From: Xestospongia bergquistia | Taxonomy: Eukaryota > Porifera > Demospongiae > Haplosclerida > Petrosiidae | Direction: 5' to 3' | Length of the DNA stretch: 64,000 nt | Assembly: GCA_963965975.1 (NCBI GenBank) | Contig: OZ014413.1 | Span: 4,722,001-4,786,000, forward strand | In this document: positions 1 through 13,768 of the stretch, piece after piece | Layout: every line of letters starts with the position of its first letter | How positions within the stretch are numbered: position 1 is the stretch's first letter | Made by a program: the position numbers and the translations under genes | The notes under the pieces: model-generated | What the model was told of the DNA's origin: nothing | What the model saw: only the letters and a program-made list of their open reading frames with translations | Database searches by the model: none

Positions 1-610
1 GTAACAATTATGAAATGGAGGTGGAATAGTTCAAAATTATATGACACACACAAGGGGTTATTGTACAACACACTCAAAAGATTAACAATTATGAAACAGA
101 GGGGGTTAAATAATTCAGGATTACACAACACACTATGATTAACTATTACGAAACAGAGAGGGTTAAATTATTCAGGATTATATGACAGACACAAGGGGTT
201 AGTATTTAAGGATTACACAACACAGTCAATGGTTAACAATTATGAAAACATAGAGAGTTAAATTATTCAGGATTATATGACAGGGTTAATATTTCAGGAT
301 TACACAACACAGTCGATGGTTAACGATTATGGTGTGACAGACACAAGGGGTTAATATTTCAGGATTGCACAACACAGTCGATGGCTAACAATTATGAAAC
401 ATAGAGGGTTAAATTATTCAGGATTATATGACAGACACAAGGGGTTAATATTTCAGGATTACACAACACAGTCAATGGTTAACAATTATGGAACAGAGAG
501 GATTAAATTATTCAGGATTATGACACACAAGGGGTTAGATAATTCAGGATTATACAACACAATATTACAGGATTATGTGACAGATATAAGGTATAGAACA
601 TTATGACACA
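1..610. repeat. Minisatellite, composite unit of about 100 bp
   Basis: Imperfect tandem repeat. Each unit combines phrases such as GGTTAAATTATTCAGGATTA, ATGACAGACACAAGGGGTTA and ATTACACAACACAGTCAATG, in variable order and with deletions. The repeat runs off the left edge, so its full length is unknown. The 70-codon reading frame at 394-606 lies entirely inside it and repeats itself, so I do not treat it as a gene. Confidence 0.9.
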
Positions 611-1149
611 CACAAAGAGATTAAAATAAATGTGGAAGGTCTGACATCAGGTTTAATATCAAGAGAAAGGGTCACCATTATACATCAATAAGACCTAGAA
701 GGTTATGCAGGGATAGTTTATATATAGATACACAAAAGACAAAGATGAACAAGATGTGAGGTACCACAAGACAAGGAGGAGGATACAATATTAGAAAATA
801 ATGACAAAATAACATACACACTGTTGTTCCATGTCCAAATCCACCTATTATTACCTGACTCATCAACTACCTACAATCACATTATGATGTCCATATACAC
901 AACCTACAAACTGATGCCTGACAATACTCAACACACAAAGCATGTCAACCTCAAGAATCAAGATGCAGAAAGACAAAAAACCTGTCAACTTCAATAATCA
1001 AGACACAGAGCCACAACCAGCAATGTTGAATATTTGTCCAGGCCCATAAACAATTATTGTTGCCCACACAGTGTTAGTAGATAAAACAATTAAAGGAGAC
1101 CAAGACAGTTTATAATTGCTATATATATAGTGTAACTATTAATATACAA

Positions 1150-1275
1150 CCATCATTTCCATCACTACCACCACCACCATCTCATCATCACCATTGCCAT
1201 CTCCATCATCACCACCACCACCACCACCATCTCATCATCACCATTGCCATCTCCATCATCATCTCATTAATCATC
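1150..1275. repeat. CCA/TCA-rich low-complexity tract
   Basis: A run of CCACCA and CATCAT triplets in which a unit of about 43 bp occurs twice, at roughly 1166-1208 and 1217-1259. No reading frame with gene character is associated. From 610 to 1150 I see nothing beyond AT-rich single-copy sequence. Confidence 0.8.
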
Positions 1276-1375
1276 TCTACCGTCTGCAGCAGTTGAAGTA
1301 TGCTCAACTTGAACATCACTACAGAACGAAAAGTTAAATAGAATTATGACAAGGTACATAAAGATCAATTTTACA

Positions 1376-1540
1376 TTGAGTGGTTATTAGAGAACATCAC
1401 TGCATTATCTCCATTCTAGTCTTCAAAAGTCACGTAGAGTGGTTATTGGAGAACATCACTGCATCACCTCCAGCCTAGTCATCAAAAGTCACATAATAGT
1501 GGCTATTAGAGAAGATCATTGCATCATATTTTAGTACATG
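1376..1540. repeat. Tandem repeat, about 60-bp unit, 3 copies
   Basis: Three head-to-tail copies starting near 1377, 1437 and 1498, each with the core AGAGAACATCACTGCAT followed by a CTAGTC(T/A)TCAAAAGTCAC segment. The third copy is truncated. The stretch 1540-2330 is AT-rich with no gene that I can support. Confidence 0.8.
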
Positions 1541-2339
1541 GTTGTTAAGTTAATGATACATCAAACTTACAGTCTAAGCTATCAGAGAACCATACACCTA
1601 TATAATAGACCAAAGTCCATCTAAAAATTATAAAAATACATGTTTTCTTTAATGTTGATATTATTATAACAGATAACTTACAGTAGTCATCAGTTAACAA
1701 ATGGTACATTAGCAAATGCTACCAGATCATCTCTTATTAGTTTATTGATAGACCTAATAAGTATAACAGAATTTGTTTGTTCTAACATCATAGTTATAAT
1801 ACAAATCACAACCATTAGAATAATATATCATTACACTATAAAAAGTTTAGTAATAAATAATAGATATGACTTACATATATAGTATAGGACTATACTAGAT
1901 CTAGATCATCACATGTTGTAGAATAAATTACCTATTATAATAGAAGAGAATAAACAGTAAAAACAACTATTTAATAAGTGTTTCTATTAACTTACTGGAA
2001 GTAGGACAAACATTTCCAATAGATCAGTAAACAGACTAATTCTCCTCATTGCTAAAAGAATTAAGGAATTATTTAAATTGTTGAGTTTATAACTCTCAAT
2101 TAGTTGATGATCCATCTCCAGTAGAAAACAGTCCTACTATAAAATGACAAAGTTAATATAACAGAGCAATAATAATTATTTTAAACTGACCAGAGTCTGT
2201 TGTATACAAAAATTATTTAATAATTCTAGTGTACAACAGCCTATGTCAGTTATTTGGGATAAGTGTTTAGATTTCATAGACATCTGCTATAAAACCTAAC
2301 TTCCAAAACCTCCAGGCCCATACAAACAAATGAATGAAA

Positions 2340-2730
2340 ACTAAGCCCTGTTGCCAATAAAAGGAGATGAAAATTGTAGATGCCAATAAAAATAAGTAAA
2401 TTTTTAGATGCCAGTAAAAAATACTGAAGATTTTTTAGATGCCAGTAAAAAATACTGAAGATTTTTTAGATGCCAGTAAAAGAACTGAAGTAAAATTTTA
2501 GATGCTAGTTAAAAATACTGAACTAAATTTTTTGATGCCAGTAAAAAATACTGTAGTAAAATTTTAGACATGAGTAAAAAATACTGAATTAAGTAACTTT
2601 TAGATGCCAGTAAAAATACTGAAGTAAAATTTTAGATGGCAGCAAAAATACTAAGTAAATTAAGTAACTTTTTAGACGCCAGTAAAAGATAATGAAGTAA
2701 AGTTATAGATGCTAGTAAAAATACTGACAC
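2340..2730. repeat. Minisatellite, about 35-bp unit
   Basis: At least ten imperfect copies of a unit built on GATGCCAGTAAAAAATACTG followed by AAGTAAAATTTTTA. Units vary in length through changes in the A and T runs. Minus-strand frames at 2672-3099 overlap its edge and the AT-rich DNA after it, and lack gene features. Confidence 0.9.
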
Positions 2731-3729
2731 AAGCTTTATTTAGTAGAAAACCTCTTTGACATAAGGTTGAAATAATATACAACAAACAAAACAAGACAAT
2801 TGGAAGAAGAATAGCAAGAGGAAGTATTACAGTACATGAACTCTGTGGGTCATACACTACAAGACTATAATAGGTAAGATATAACATAAGATAATAGAAT
2901 ATCTTTATTCTACAAAAGTACTAAAAAACTGATGAATGTAGGGTACAGACAATAATATATAAGTTGAAAACAATATAACATAATACATAGAACAGCTGCA
3001 GGAGATGGATGTTAAAGATAACACATAGAGGACTAAACAAAATGTCAGATCAAGGAGAAGAGTGTAACAGTCACAGTAGATATTAACACAAGAACTCAAG
3101 AGTTATAACAGTTATAGTAGATGGCAACAAGAGATCAACAGAGGAGATACATTGAGCAGTATGTAATTATGTGTGACAACAGATCGTGACACAAGATAGA
3201 GCAAAGGATCATTGTTATATAATTTATAACACACTAACATGATGACTATATATTCAAGAGATGATGACAAGAATAGATTGAAACACTGGTATTATTGCTG
3301 GACCAAACAGTAATAAAGAACACTTGTCTTAACAGTTTCAGGAGATGACAACACAAGCTAGAACAGTAAATCAAGTGAAGAAAGTATTACTAGATAAAAA
3401 CACTGTTGTAGTACCAGTATTCTAACTGGAACACACACAGGAACTATTATTAGGAATCAATAAAGGAGAGAGTTATTGTAATAGGAAGAAGCAACAAGAA
3501 CCAAATTAGATTCTACCAGTGAAATTGTAGACACTAGTAGATTTAGTATGAATAGGAGATTTACAAAATATTATTGTTTTAGTGTACGAGTTCACAAAAG
3601 GTTTGTTAGAAAACAGAATTTATACAAAATACAAATATTAATAAATTCATAATGTTGAAGAGAGATTATTCTAACATGTTATAATAATATTACAAGGAAT
3701 CTGTTGTGTGCTATTAGGTATAAGAGCTT

Positions 3730-5255
3730 TATATGTACAAGTCACCAGAATAGGTTGTGGACATGTGTTTTTGAGTAACAAGACATTGTGCATGAATATG
3801 TCAAAATGTTAGTAGTGTATGTATATGATACAGGAGGTTGTTGGTGTCGAGACATTTGTATATATTAGATTGAAATAATAGGAGATTATATGGTTGTACA
3901 ACAAGATGTTCACACATGTACATATCAGAGCGGACCATATAGTAGGATATTACAAGATAAGAACATGTCACAGGATTAAATTGCATCATAAGGGTTTTAT
4001 GTATGCATGTCACAGGACTAGTTTGGATCACAGGACAAAATGTGGTATGAGTAACAAGCTATTTGTGCATAAATATGTCAAAAGATTTGTACATGTTTGT
4101 GTCACAGGACTACATTGTATCATAGGACAAAATGTAGTAGGAGTAATAAGATATTTGTGTATAAATATGTCAAAAGGTTTGTTGTATATGTGTGTGTCAC
4201 AGGACTAGGTTGTATCATAGGACACAATGTAGTATGAGTAACAAGATATTTGTGTATATAAATATGTCAAACTGTTTGTGTACATAGATGACACAGGACT
4301 AGGTTACAAAAACTTATGTGGTTGTATGAAGTTTGTATACCTGTATATGTCACAGTGCTAAGTTGTATTGTATTACAAGAGGTTGGGTATTAAAACATTT
4401 GTATGTATTGGTTGTATAAGGTTTGTATACCTGTATATGTCACAGGACTAGGTCGTATTGTATTACAAGAGGTTGGGTATTAAAACACCACATTTGTATG
4501 TATTGGTAGTGTGATGTTTGTATACCTGTATATGTCACAGGGGTAGGTTGTATTGTATTACAAGAGGTTCGGTATTAAAACACATTTGTATGTATTGGTA
4601 GTGTGAGGTTTGTATACCTGTATACGTCACAGGGCTAGGTTGTATTGTATTACAAGAGGTTGGGTATTAAAACAATTGTATGTATTGGGTTGTATAATAG
4701 GAGATTATGTGGTGTGGGTAATTAGACATTCAAACATGTACTGTACTTGTCAGAGACAAGGATATATCATATTGTAAGAGAATACCACAGAACTAGTAAA
4801 GAGACATCTGTGTACGAACTCGTCAAAAGGTTTGTATACGTGTACATCACAGGACTAGGTTATATCAGAGGAAAAATGTGGTATGAGTAACAAAACAGCG
4901 TATGAATATGTTGAGAGGTTTGTATATGTGTCACAGAACTAGGTTGTGTCACAAGAAATAATGTGGTATGAGTAACAAAAGAATTATGTATGAATATGAA
5001 AGTTTGTATACATGCTGTCACAGGGATAGGTTATATCAAAGGACATAATGTGGTACGAAGAACAAAGGATTTGTGTATGAATACGTCAAAAGGTTCGCAT
5101 ATGTACATGTCACAGAGCTAGGTTTATTACCATAAATTAAAAGGAACAGTTACAAGTGTATCTGAATGTACATGTTATGGACTTACAAGAGGTGGGGATA
5201 TGTAGATGTCATATTGTGATGTGATTAACAAAGGGTGTGTGTATGTAAATAGATT
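3730..5255. repeat. Minisatellite array, about 85-110 bp unit
   Basis: A 1.5-kb array of diverged units containing ATGTCACAGGACTAGGTTGT, then a GGACAAAATGTAGTATGAGT-like segment, then a phrase like AATATGTCAAAAGGTTTGTA. In the middle (about 4310-4690) a shorter subfamily with TATTGTATTACAAGAGGTTG expands four times. The 104-codon plus-strand frame at 3894-4208 lies inside the array and shows the same internal repetition, so it is a by-product. The DNA at 2730-3730 looks like single-copy AT-rich sequence. Confidence 0.9.
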
Positions 5256-7600
5256 AACAACCACATACATGTTATAACACTTACTTTATATAGCACAACA
5301 ATATATAGTATAATGGTCACTGAACACAACAAGACTTGCATCATTAGATGTTGCCATGATGTAGTTTCTAGATATGATGGTACAATAAAAGACCAAAGTG
5401 ACTAGACAAGTAAAACTATGTTAAGTGTCTGTCATTAAATTAAAAAGCGACATGTATTACACAAAAACAAACAATAGGGTTGTGAAAATGGTCTAAAATT
5501 AGACTATTGGACCCACAGAGTTCATGTACCTAGCAGGGAGGCTCCCCTAATATTTATAGTTAACAAGATGATTTCTCATTAGAGACTCTATTTATAAGCT
5601 ACAACCAAGAAAAAAGCTAGCCTGCTATATTGAAACTGTTAGGATGATTAAGCTTCATTTCTATCAAAGTGCTTATATATTCCAGGCTTCAAATCTGGTT
5701 CTCAATATGAAATACAGCTACTCGGCTTATCAGCTAGCTGCTAGGACCTTCTAACTTAAAAGCTCTATGCTTATATTGTCAGCTATAGCATTCATGAAAA
5801 GTTACTCACAACCTATCTGGAGAGATTTGCACTAGCCATTTTAGCTTGCGTTTAGGACAGCAAAATCCTTTTTACTCTGAATACATCTAATCAATATAAC
5901 AGCACACTACCTCGGATCGGTGCTACACTGCATGGGCCAATAACTAAACTTTGATAATATACTATAGAATTAGGCAGCCTCAACAGATCAAAGGGTCTCA
6001 AGTCATAAAGTAGCTAGAAGAGGCTATAAGTATGTGAAACGACAGCAACTTTCTGGGCCAAACAAAGCTATAAAATATCTGCAGAATATACACATGGCGT
6101 ACGTTTACTCTGAATACTGACCTGAATACTTCCTCTGTCTTTTGCTTGTGTACGTGCTGGAACAAAGCGTACTTTTTTGTCGTTGCCCTCGAGTTGACTG
6201 TAATGTTTTTCTGCATTAGAGGTGAATAAGAATTGAAGGAAAGTATTAGTTTGACTGGATATGGACAACGGACTGTAGACAGCAGCACAGTTGTGCCCTT
6301 CGTCTTTTAAACATATCGGTCCTGCTGTAGCAACGGTCCAACAGGCATAGTTGTCTTGTAGAAATGAGGCGGTCTACCTAATGCATAGCTTTTAAGACAA
6401 AATTGACGTCACTTTAGCGGTTTGTTGAACTGAGCATGCTCAGTTTACTAAAACTGGCGCCACTAAATCAGGTTGTTAAACTGAGCATGCTCAGTTTATA
6501 GGGTATCAGATAGCGATAAATCATAGTAAAAATAAACTGACAATAAGACACATATTCTATCTGTCAGTATAGTATATCAATCATGTTTGTAACAATGCGA
6601 AATCCATTAAGATTAGAACCAGGTATAATTATAATTTTGTCAGTACAATCTCGAACACTAATGCATTATCAGATTCGTATACATGTTAATATCAAAATAA
6701 TTATAAACTATATAATATAGGTTCTGTTTGTGTTTGGATTATTTTGCGTTTCTTTGTGACTTTAGTAAGTGTTGGTAACTAAACAGACACTTGCACAATT
6801 TAATGTTAATTTCCATGATTATAATATAATTGCAATAATTAATATGCATCATGTACACTAATTTTTTATATACTAAAAGTATCGTTCAATTTAGTATATG
6901 TATCTGTTGAATTACAGGTGCTATAGAAAGAAAGAATAATTGTAAGACAACCTTATCATAGTCCTTAATTCATGCACACAATCAATATCTATCTACCCAT
7001 TCATATGGTATACAATGAGTAATTATATCGGAAGCCAATAAAAAACATGAGGTACCTTGAGCTTTCTGCTGTATGGGCTTATGGACACATCTATCATTGT
7101 AGTTTGGGTCAAACAACTGGTATGTGTCACACATGTCAGTTGCTGATACAAGGATCATTACAGATCCAACATTATCATATCCTCCGTTTACTATATTCAT
7201 TACTCATTATTCTGGTTGATAGGCATCAGCTGAAATCCTAATTAATTCCACCATCTCTCACCACTCATACCATATATTTTATGTTATTTTTATTGGTATT
7301 AATATAACAACCATAATTATATATAATTATATGATTAAACCAAAAACTCAATTTTGTTATTTATTATAATTTTATATTATGTTTACATTAGCTACTTCCA
7401 TAGTCAGCTGGACATCACAATATATCTAGTTGTTTGCAGCTGCAGATAAATTTTGTGGCGATTATGTTGATTGCCACACATCATTTGACAAGTGTTTTTT
7501 CAAGTGGTTGCTATAGACTTTTGTCTCGTTTTTTGACCACAAAGTATTACTTCAACTGACGTCAATATTTTACTATGTGACAATTAGTAAGTGTGAATAC
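5256..7600. other. Intergenic stretch, no supported gene
   Basis: Single-copy sequence with slightly higher GC between 5.5 and 6.5 kb. The longest frame is a 96-codon minus-strand ORF at 5998-6288. It begins just downstream (in its own direction) of CRE-like and palindromic sites at 6400-6500, but I recognise no domain and found no supporting second exon. From 6500 to 7600 the DNA is AT-rich. An isolated CRE-like TGACGTCA lies near 7558. Confidence 0.5.
6404..6500. promoter_or_regulatory. Promoter-like cluster with two exact palindromes
   Basis: Two copies of the 18-bp perfect palindrome AACTGAGCATGCTCAGTT lie at 6428-6445 and within 6478-6497; the second extends to 20 bp. Between them is TGGCGCC (E2F-like), and just upstream a GACGTCAC (CRE-like) site. 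Clusters like this are typical of promoters or enhancers, but no gene start is established here, so the regulatory role is inferred. Confidence 0.4.
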
Positions 7601-7670
7601 TGTATAAGAACACAACATAAATTAAAAATCTTATAATATAAACATGAATCTACTACGTAGTAAGATAAAC

Positions 7671-8846
7671 ATGGCAAAAAGATCAAAAAGTTTGACAACA
7701 GACAATGTAATTTTGAGAACTTAATGGAGATGACTACTTTCTCGACCTAGACGAGCCTTTCATGCTGGGAAGTGATAACAAATTTTGTGACTTGTCAGAT
7801 ATTGACGAGGATGATGAAGAAGGGTAAACTGTATATTCACACAAACAAGAAAGTGATATATGCATCTAGTGTATACCAGTATAGCAACATGTCTTTCTTT
7901 TTTTTTAGCAAATGTTACTTCTATCTCACATCCATCTACCTCAGTTTACAACCATGCATCACTACAACCAAATAATTATCCATCATATGTGTTGTCCACT
8001 GTCACATTATCATCTACTATCCAAACATCTGAGTCAAACAGTAATAGCTTACACTTGAAAGTACAGTGAAGTACACTACAGTATTGGAATATATGACTTT
8101 GCCTATTGTACCTAACTACCAAGTACAATGATATTGATAAGTATTGAATACATTTCTTACCTTAGTCATAGGGGAGACTCAGTGACTCTACAGAAACACA
8201 ACATCTCTGCTACAGTTTGGCTCGATAGAAAGGTCGTGACCATGATGTCATCAAATACACAACCATCTGCTGTAGGTACTGTACTTCAACAAATACACAA
8301 CCATCTGCTGTAGGTACTGTACTTCAATGACAAGTAGATACAACTCGTTCTGAAATCCCTTATCCACAAAATATTATATTATACAACAAGTACATAGGTG
8401 GAGTGGGCATGGGGGATCAGCTCTGTGGCTATTACAGTTACAAAATCAAGTCAAACAAGTTATATAAATATATAGTCTTCTTTCTTTTTAATGTTATCGT
8501 CACCAATGCATACATTTTACGCAAAAGCTATCACTCGCTAGCAATATTTAAAAACATAAAGGAGTCCCATGTTCAGCTAGCAAAAGAGTTGATAGGCAAC
8601 TATTGTAGTCAACAACTAAGATGTGGTCGCAATGGAGGAACTATTGGTCAACTATCTCTTCGTCATTTTCCTGTGAAGATAAGAGATGACAACAATAAGT
8701 TGAGAAGAGGTCGATGCCCTTATCATAACACAGTTCACCATGCTCGTGTTGATAGTTCCTGGTATTATAGATGCGATACTTGGCTTTGTCACACTGGTAA
8801 TACTGAAGACTGTTTCCTAATGTGGCACACAAAACAATACCAGTAA
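7671..8846 (+). pseudogene. Decayed piggyBac-type transposase
   Basis: Three pieces of a piggyBac-family transposase remain. An acidic N-terminal segment (FLDLDEP..SDIDEDDEE) lies at about 7723-7825. A catalytic-core piece at about 8160-8310 has RGD and the W-x-D-x-K motif (VWLDRKVV, Asp at 8224-8226). A C-terminal part at 8396-8846 has the family's GDQLCGYYS stretch, a TNAYILRKSYHS segment and a cysteine-rich end (CHTGNTEDCF..WH). Most of the core between 8070 and 8160 is missing, and frames are broken near 7730. The third catalytic Asp of the GGVD motif is replaced by Gly (GGC at 8406-8408). A 38-bp block is duplicated at about 8250-8327. It cannot be an active enzyme. Terminal repeats and TTAA target sites were not resolved. 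Confidence 0.82.
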
Positions 8847-8849
8847 CAT

Positions 8850-9510
8850 GTACATAATATGAATCTACCTTTCATTTATAAAGTATCTATTCATACAATA
8901 TCTCACAAACCTGTATATACTATATACGTCAGTCCACTGTGCACTAATTATCATTCATAGTTTCCTATAATCATGTTGTAACATTTACTAACACCTATAA
9001 TAAATGAAAATAAAAATTGCCAATGGCTACAACAGAAAAATGTTAACACATACATTCTACTTAATAGTACTCTATATTATGAAAACCTATGTTACTTTAG
9101 AGTGTTACTGACCTTGAAAAGACACAGCAATGCCTACAGTAGTCTGTGGAGATTCAGATCCACCGATCCACTTGCTTCAGCTTGGTACGCAATAGACTTT
9201 TACTCGCACTATTATATCTCTGTCATAGTAATGTCTACAGCCAATTTTCAAGATATAGATATTCACCTCTGGACCTTATCTTTCTTCAGAAAGAAGCTTC
9301 ATTATACCAGTTCTGCCTAGTTCTTTCGGTACAAGTCACTCTTTGAAGATCAACCAAAAAAGGTCATTTTCTTGAAATAAATTTCGTGGTCACATGCATT
9401 TATGGTATAATGGAAATTCACCTATAATTGGTTAACAGAGGACAAAAAACAACTGCATGCTATGTTAGAGACAAACTCATAATTAACATTTCAATTTATG
9501 GATCTCTTAC
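8850..9510. other. Gene-free stretch downstream of INTS2 remnant
   Basis: I looked here on the minus strand for the missing last 130 or so residues of INTS2 and found nothing resembling them. The 72-codon plus-strand frame at 9102-9320 has no recognisable motif. Otherwise the sequence is AT-rich and single-copy. Confidence 0.5.
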
Positions 9511-11639
9511 TTTTTATCTTGTTCATTAGTTAGACATACTTCTAATAATAACTGTATCATGTTACTCTCTTCAGCAGCTGTTAGTGCAATTCTGAGCTCC
9601 TCCCTCTCTTGCCCATTTAATTGTTGACCTAGAGTAACATGAGATTAATTATTGGGGATTAGAATGAATACGTTGAAAAGTAATGGTAGTATAGGAATGA
9701 GTAAGACTGGATTGTTTTGGAATAAGGAAATGGTATGGGATTGGAATGAATGTTATGGGAGTGAGAGTCTGAGACTGGATAGTATAGGAATAAGATGTGA
9801 TTCAGTCTAGACAATATTGTATTGAGAATGTGCAGACTGGGAGTGAGACTACATGGTATGAAATTAGAACATACAGTATGGAAATAAAACTGGACAGTAT
9901 GGGAGTGAGACTAGGAATTAAATACTAAAGATGTTTGTGGCATTGCTATGGTTATACAATTAAGAATGTGCGCATGTTCTAATAGCCACACGCGAGAAGC
10001 TGATGAGTAAGCTGCTAAAATTCTTAAAAGGATTTTAAAGACTGCAGGACATCTGTAATAAAAGAATAAACTTCAACTTATGAGAATCAGTCTCACCTAT
10101 ATACCTGAAAACATGAGTATCACATCTTAACATAATTAATGGATCTTCGACGAGATTTTGATGGGTATAAGGTGGGTTTGTCTTTTGATTTGCAGGCCGA
10201 AGGGCATTAACTGTCTCCACCCACAACTTAAATGTCATATGAATAGCATAACATAAAAATACTGTACATGTAAATTCAAAGTTTATAAGGGGTTAAAATT
10301 ATAGTATCTAGCACTCTGAATTCTGAACTTTTACATGTATACAAATATGAATATTTATAAAATTTGTTGTAAAAGACATCAAATCAACCAGATATTTATT
10401 TTTACATTTATTTTTATTTCATACTAAAACAACACTATTTAACATTCTCACCTTTGTGATATAATTGAGTTAAGTCTTGTCCACAATGACAAGTACAGCA
10501 GCTATAATCTTTTGCTGAGATTATCATGTAGAGGATGACACAATGTACATGTAAGCACAGTGGTAAATGAGATAAGTGAGGACATTGGAAGACACGAAAG
10601 GTGAGATAATATTAAAAATGCTTTGGAAGGACTAGCAGAGCTATGAGAGAAAATACAATGTTATACAAACTTTTACTGAATAGTATAGAGACTTACACGT
10701 ACAAAGATAATATACTTACTAGACTGAGCTGCTTCTATAGTAACTTGATCTGGTGAGAGTTTTAAAATTGTCTTAGGATTAGGACCTATACATGTACAAA
10801 ATACATGAACATATGCAAATACATGTTTATAATATTGACCAAAATGGACAGATATTATGGGTTTGGTAAATAATTTAGGTACCTTGATGAAATGTGTCTT
10901 GTTTCATCCAGTCCTCTGGAAGACAAAGGTACAGAAAATGGGAGATTGTTCTGATAAGCTTCCTTGTTGTGAGTTTGCATTTAAGAGAAAGATAATAATA
11001 GCAAGTTATTCCATGCTTGGAAGGCAATATAGTGTTGTCATAGCAACCATACTGACCTGGTGAGTTGATACATGTTGTAACAATCTCTTCACAGGTAATT
11101 GTAACAAAATGTTAGGACTATAAGCTTTGGGAGAGAGTGTACCACCAGCTGTACCATTAACAGCTGAGAACATCACTAGAATCAAAATACAAATTGTAAG
11201 GATTTTTATACATATGTTCTATATAGATTAATCCATCCTTCACATGTCCATCATCCATCCATTCGCCTATCCATCTACTTACATAGTTGTTTCAAATTTC
11301 CCAGATATGTGTCCTGATAGAATAATACATAATATAAAATTAATATTTGAGATGACAAGTTTTGTCCAGTGGGTGTGGCTTTATTATCAAAAACATTGAG
11401 TACCTCTTCAGCTGTAAAAGGAGTCTGTATACGAAAAATATTAAATTATTTTCCACTCACTTTAGAACAAGTTACATTCATACCTGGACAATAGTCATGG
11501 TGGCAGTGTCTTTTGGAGTACGAGATGAGGAGAGACAGCCAAGAACAGCCTGAACATACTCTTTGAAAAGTGGTGTCAAGATGGGATGGAGTGGTTCAGT
11601 AACACAGCATAATTGTTTGTACACTCAGTCCTATTAGAA

Positions 11640-11775
11640 TGAGCATCAGTACTGAACCACAGTGACCTAGGATAGCTACTATTAGTAAGCTCTAGACTAG
11701 TGAACATCAATACTTACCACAGTGATCTGGGATAGCTATCATTAGTAAGGTCTAGACTAGTGAATATCAGGAACC
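11640..11775. repeat. Tandem duplication, about 66 bp
   Basis: Two adjacent copies containing the segment GATAGCTA(C/T)(T/C)ATTAGTAAG(C/G)TCTAGACTAGTGAA, inside an intron of the INTS2 remnant. They differ at a few positions. Confidence 0.75.
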
Positions 11776-13765
11776 ATTAGCTTCATTAACCTTGACTGAG
11801 ACGCCATGCTTCCTGAAGGACTTTGAACGCATTAATTGATGTACACAATGTATGGGAAGATATCCAGTCATGTGACCACTTAGAGCTGGAGTAGGTGGAT
11901 CACTAATAGCATGTGAACATACCACCTGTGAATACAATGCAACATGTCATGTTTTATTGTATTACTTTAATTTTATATAATTGACTTACATTTTCTTTGA
12001 AGACATTAAGAAATAATTTCTTTACAGTTGAGAAATGTCCTTATCCAAGAGAATTCTATATGATAAATATAATATATTATAATGGCAACAATTAATCCAC
12101 ACTCCTATACTGCTATGTTTTCAATCCCATTCCAATAACACTCCATTCCACAGTCTTCATACCATTCAATCCTTGTTCCTATTTTAGTCCATTCCCTACC
12201 ACAGTCTTCATTCCCAAGACTGAAGAAATGAGTTTTTCAATCTGTTTAAGTTGTTTCTCTTGCAAATGAATCACTATTAGTAACAGCATTTCATCATAGC
12301 AACACTCTCCTGGCAATGATCTACGAAGTACCAATTATACATTAATTAAGACAGGAGGAGTCCAAAAGTCTCTCAAATGAACTCTTACTTCTCAAATTCT
12401 CCAAGTTTGTCCAGTAACTAGTTCAACCATCTTACCACAGCTTGTTCCCCTTCTTCAGAACTGAGAGATGTATGGGAACAAAAACAGAAAGAGAATTAAA
12501 AAGTGGACAATTGAAATAAGAATTAATGTGGACTTTAAATGCTCCTTTAATTGACTATTAATTAATATATTTCTTCATCTCACCTAATTAGGAATGGACA
12601 AACAAGGAGCAGAGATAGTGCTACATCAATAAATTGAACACCAGCAGATGTGAATGGGGGACATGTACATGTAATAAGATGAAATAAGGCAGAGGTCTCC
12701 TCATTAGTTAAATACATATGAACTACAATCTAAAAGACAATACATGTAAATATATTACATGTAAACAGGTATCATATTATATGTGAACATGTTTAATGTC
12801 TTTACTTTAAGGCCACAACAAACATGAAGTAGTTGGGTCAGTTCTACAATTGTATTATCAGTGAGTTGACATGAGAGAGATATAGGAGGAAAGTCAACTT
12901 GCAAAGGAAGAGTGTCTACGGCGACGAGTGGTTTCCTGAGAAAGAAAGAGATAGTTAAAGTGAATAAATTTAGACTCACTGGTTCCTCTGACAGCTTTAT
13001 TTTAATCACTTTCATCTTTTCTTCAATTTGATTGTCACCTACACCTTCTTCCTCACCAGTCTCCTCCATCTCACTTATTTCAATCTCCATCTGATCAACA
13101 AGTTCCAATGTCATAGTGTCCATTCTCTCGTCTTCCTCTTCCATCCCCTCCGTCTCCTCCCCAGTAGCACTTCCTCTGCTAACAACTTCTATTTTCATGA
13201 CACTCGCAGTGTCCATAGGAGGTGTGGATTTGTGAGTCTGGTTAATAAAGTGGACTAATTCTTCATGAGGTATTTTCTAAGTGCTGTCACTGCAGAGTTA
13301 TGATGACGACGATACTAGCAAATACACAGATAGATGGATTGATAAATGGATGAATTATTTAATGAATGGACAACAAAAACACTAAGATTAACAGATTAAA
13401 TATACAATGGACACATAAATCATATAAATGGACAGCTGGTCTACCTTTTGTTGCATAAGTTTCATATATCGGGCAAACCACGATTTCATTGTTTTATCTC
13501 TATGTATTACAATGTTACTTATTAACGACAGGAATCCACCTCCTTTGGCTCCACCCACTGCTTCATTATTCCTCTGTTCCTGTTCTCCATCCAAAGCAAT
13601 GAATATCATTAAGGTAGGTAGTTTCTGATGAGTATAGGCCAACCACTGTATATATGAGGCTTGACTTGGACATAGAGAAACTACGTCTCTCAAAGTACTA
13701 GATCTCAAATGACCTGCTAGTGATATTTCATCTAATAATTCTCCATTGATTACCAGTGAAGTGAC

Positions 13766-13768
<3 letters not shown>

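Noticed and set aside
3894..4208. 104-codon plus-strand ORF
   Set aside because: Lies wholly inside the minisatellite and its peptide repeats with the same period; no independent coding signal.
1..5300. CRISPR array
   Set aside because: Repeats are long, diverged and without constant short repeats alternating with unique spacers, and the DNA is clearly eukaryotic.
13028..13258. 76-codon plus-strand ORF
   Set aside because: Opposite strand of an acidic INTS2 block; the minus strand carries the homology.
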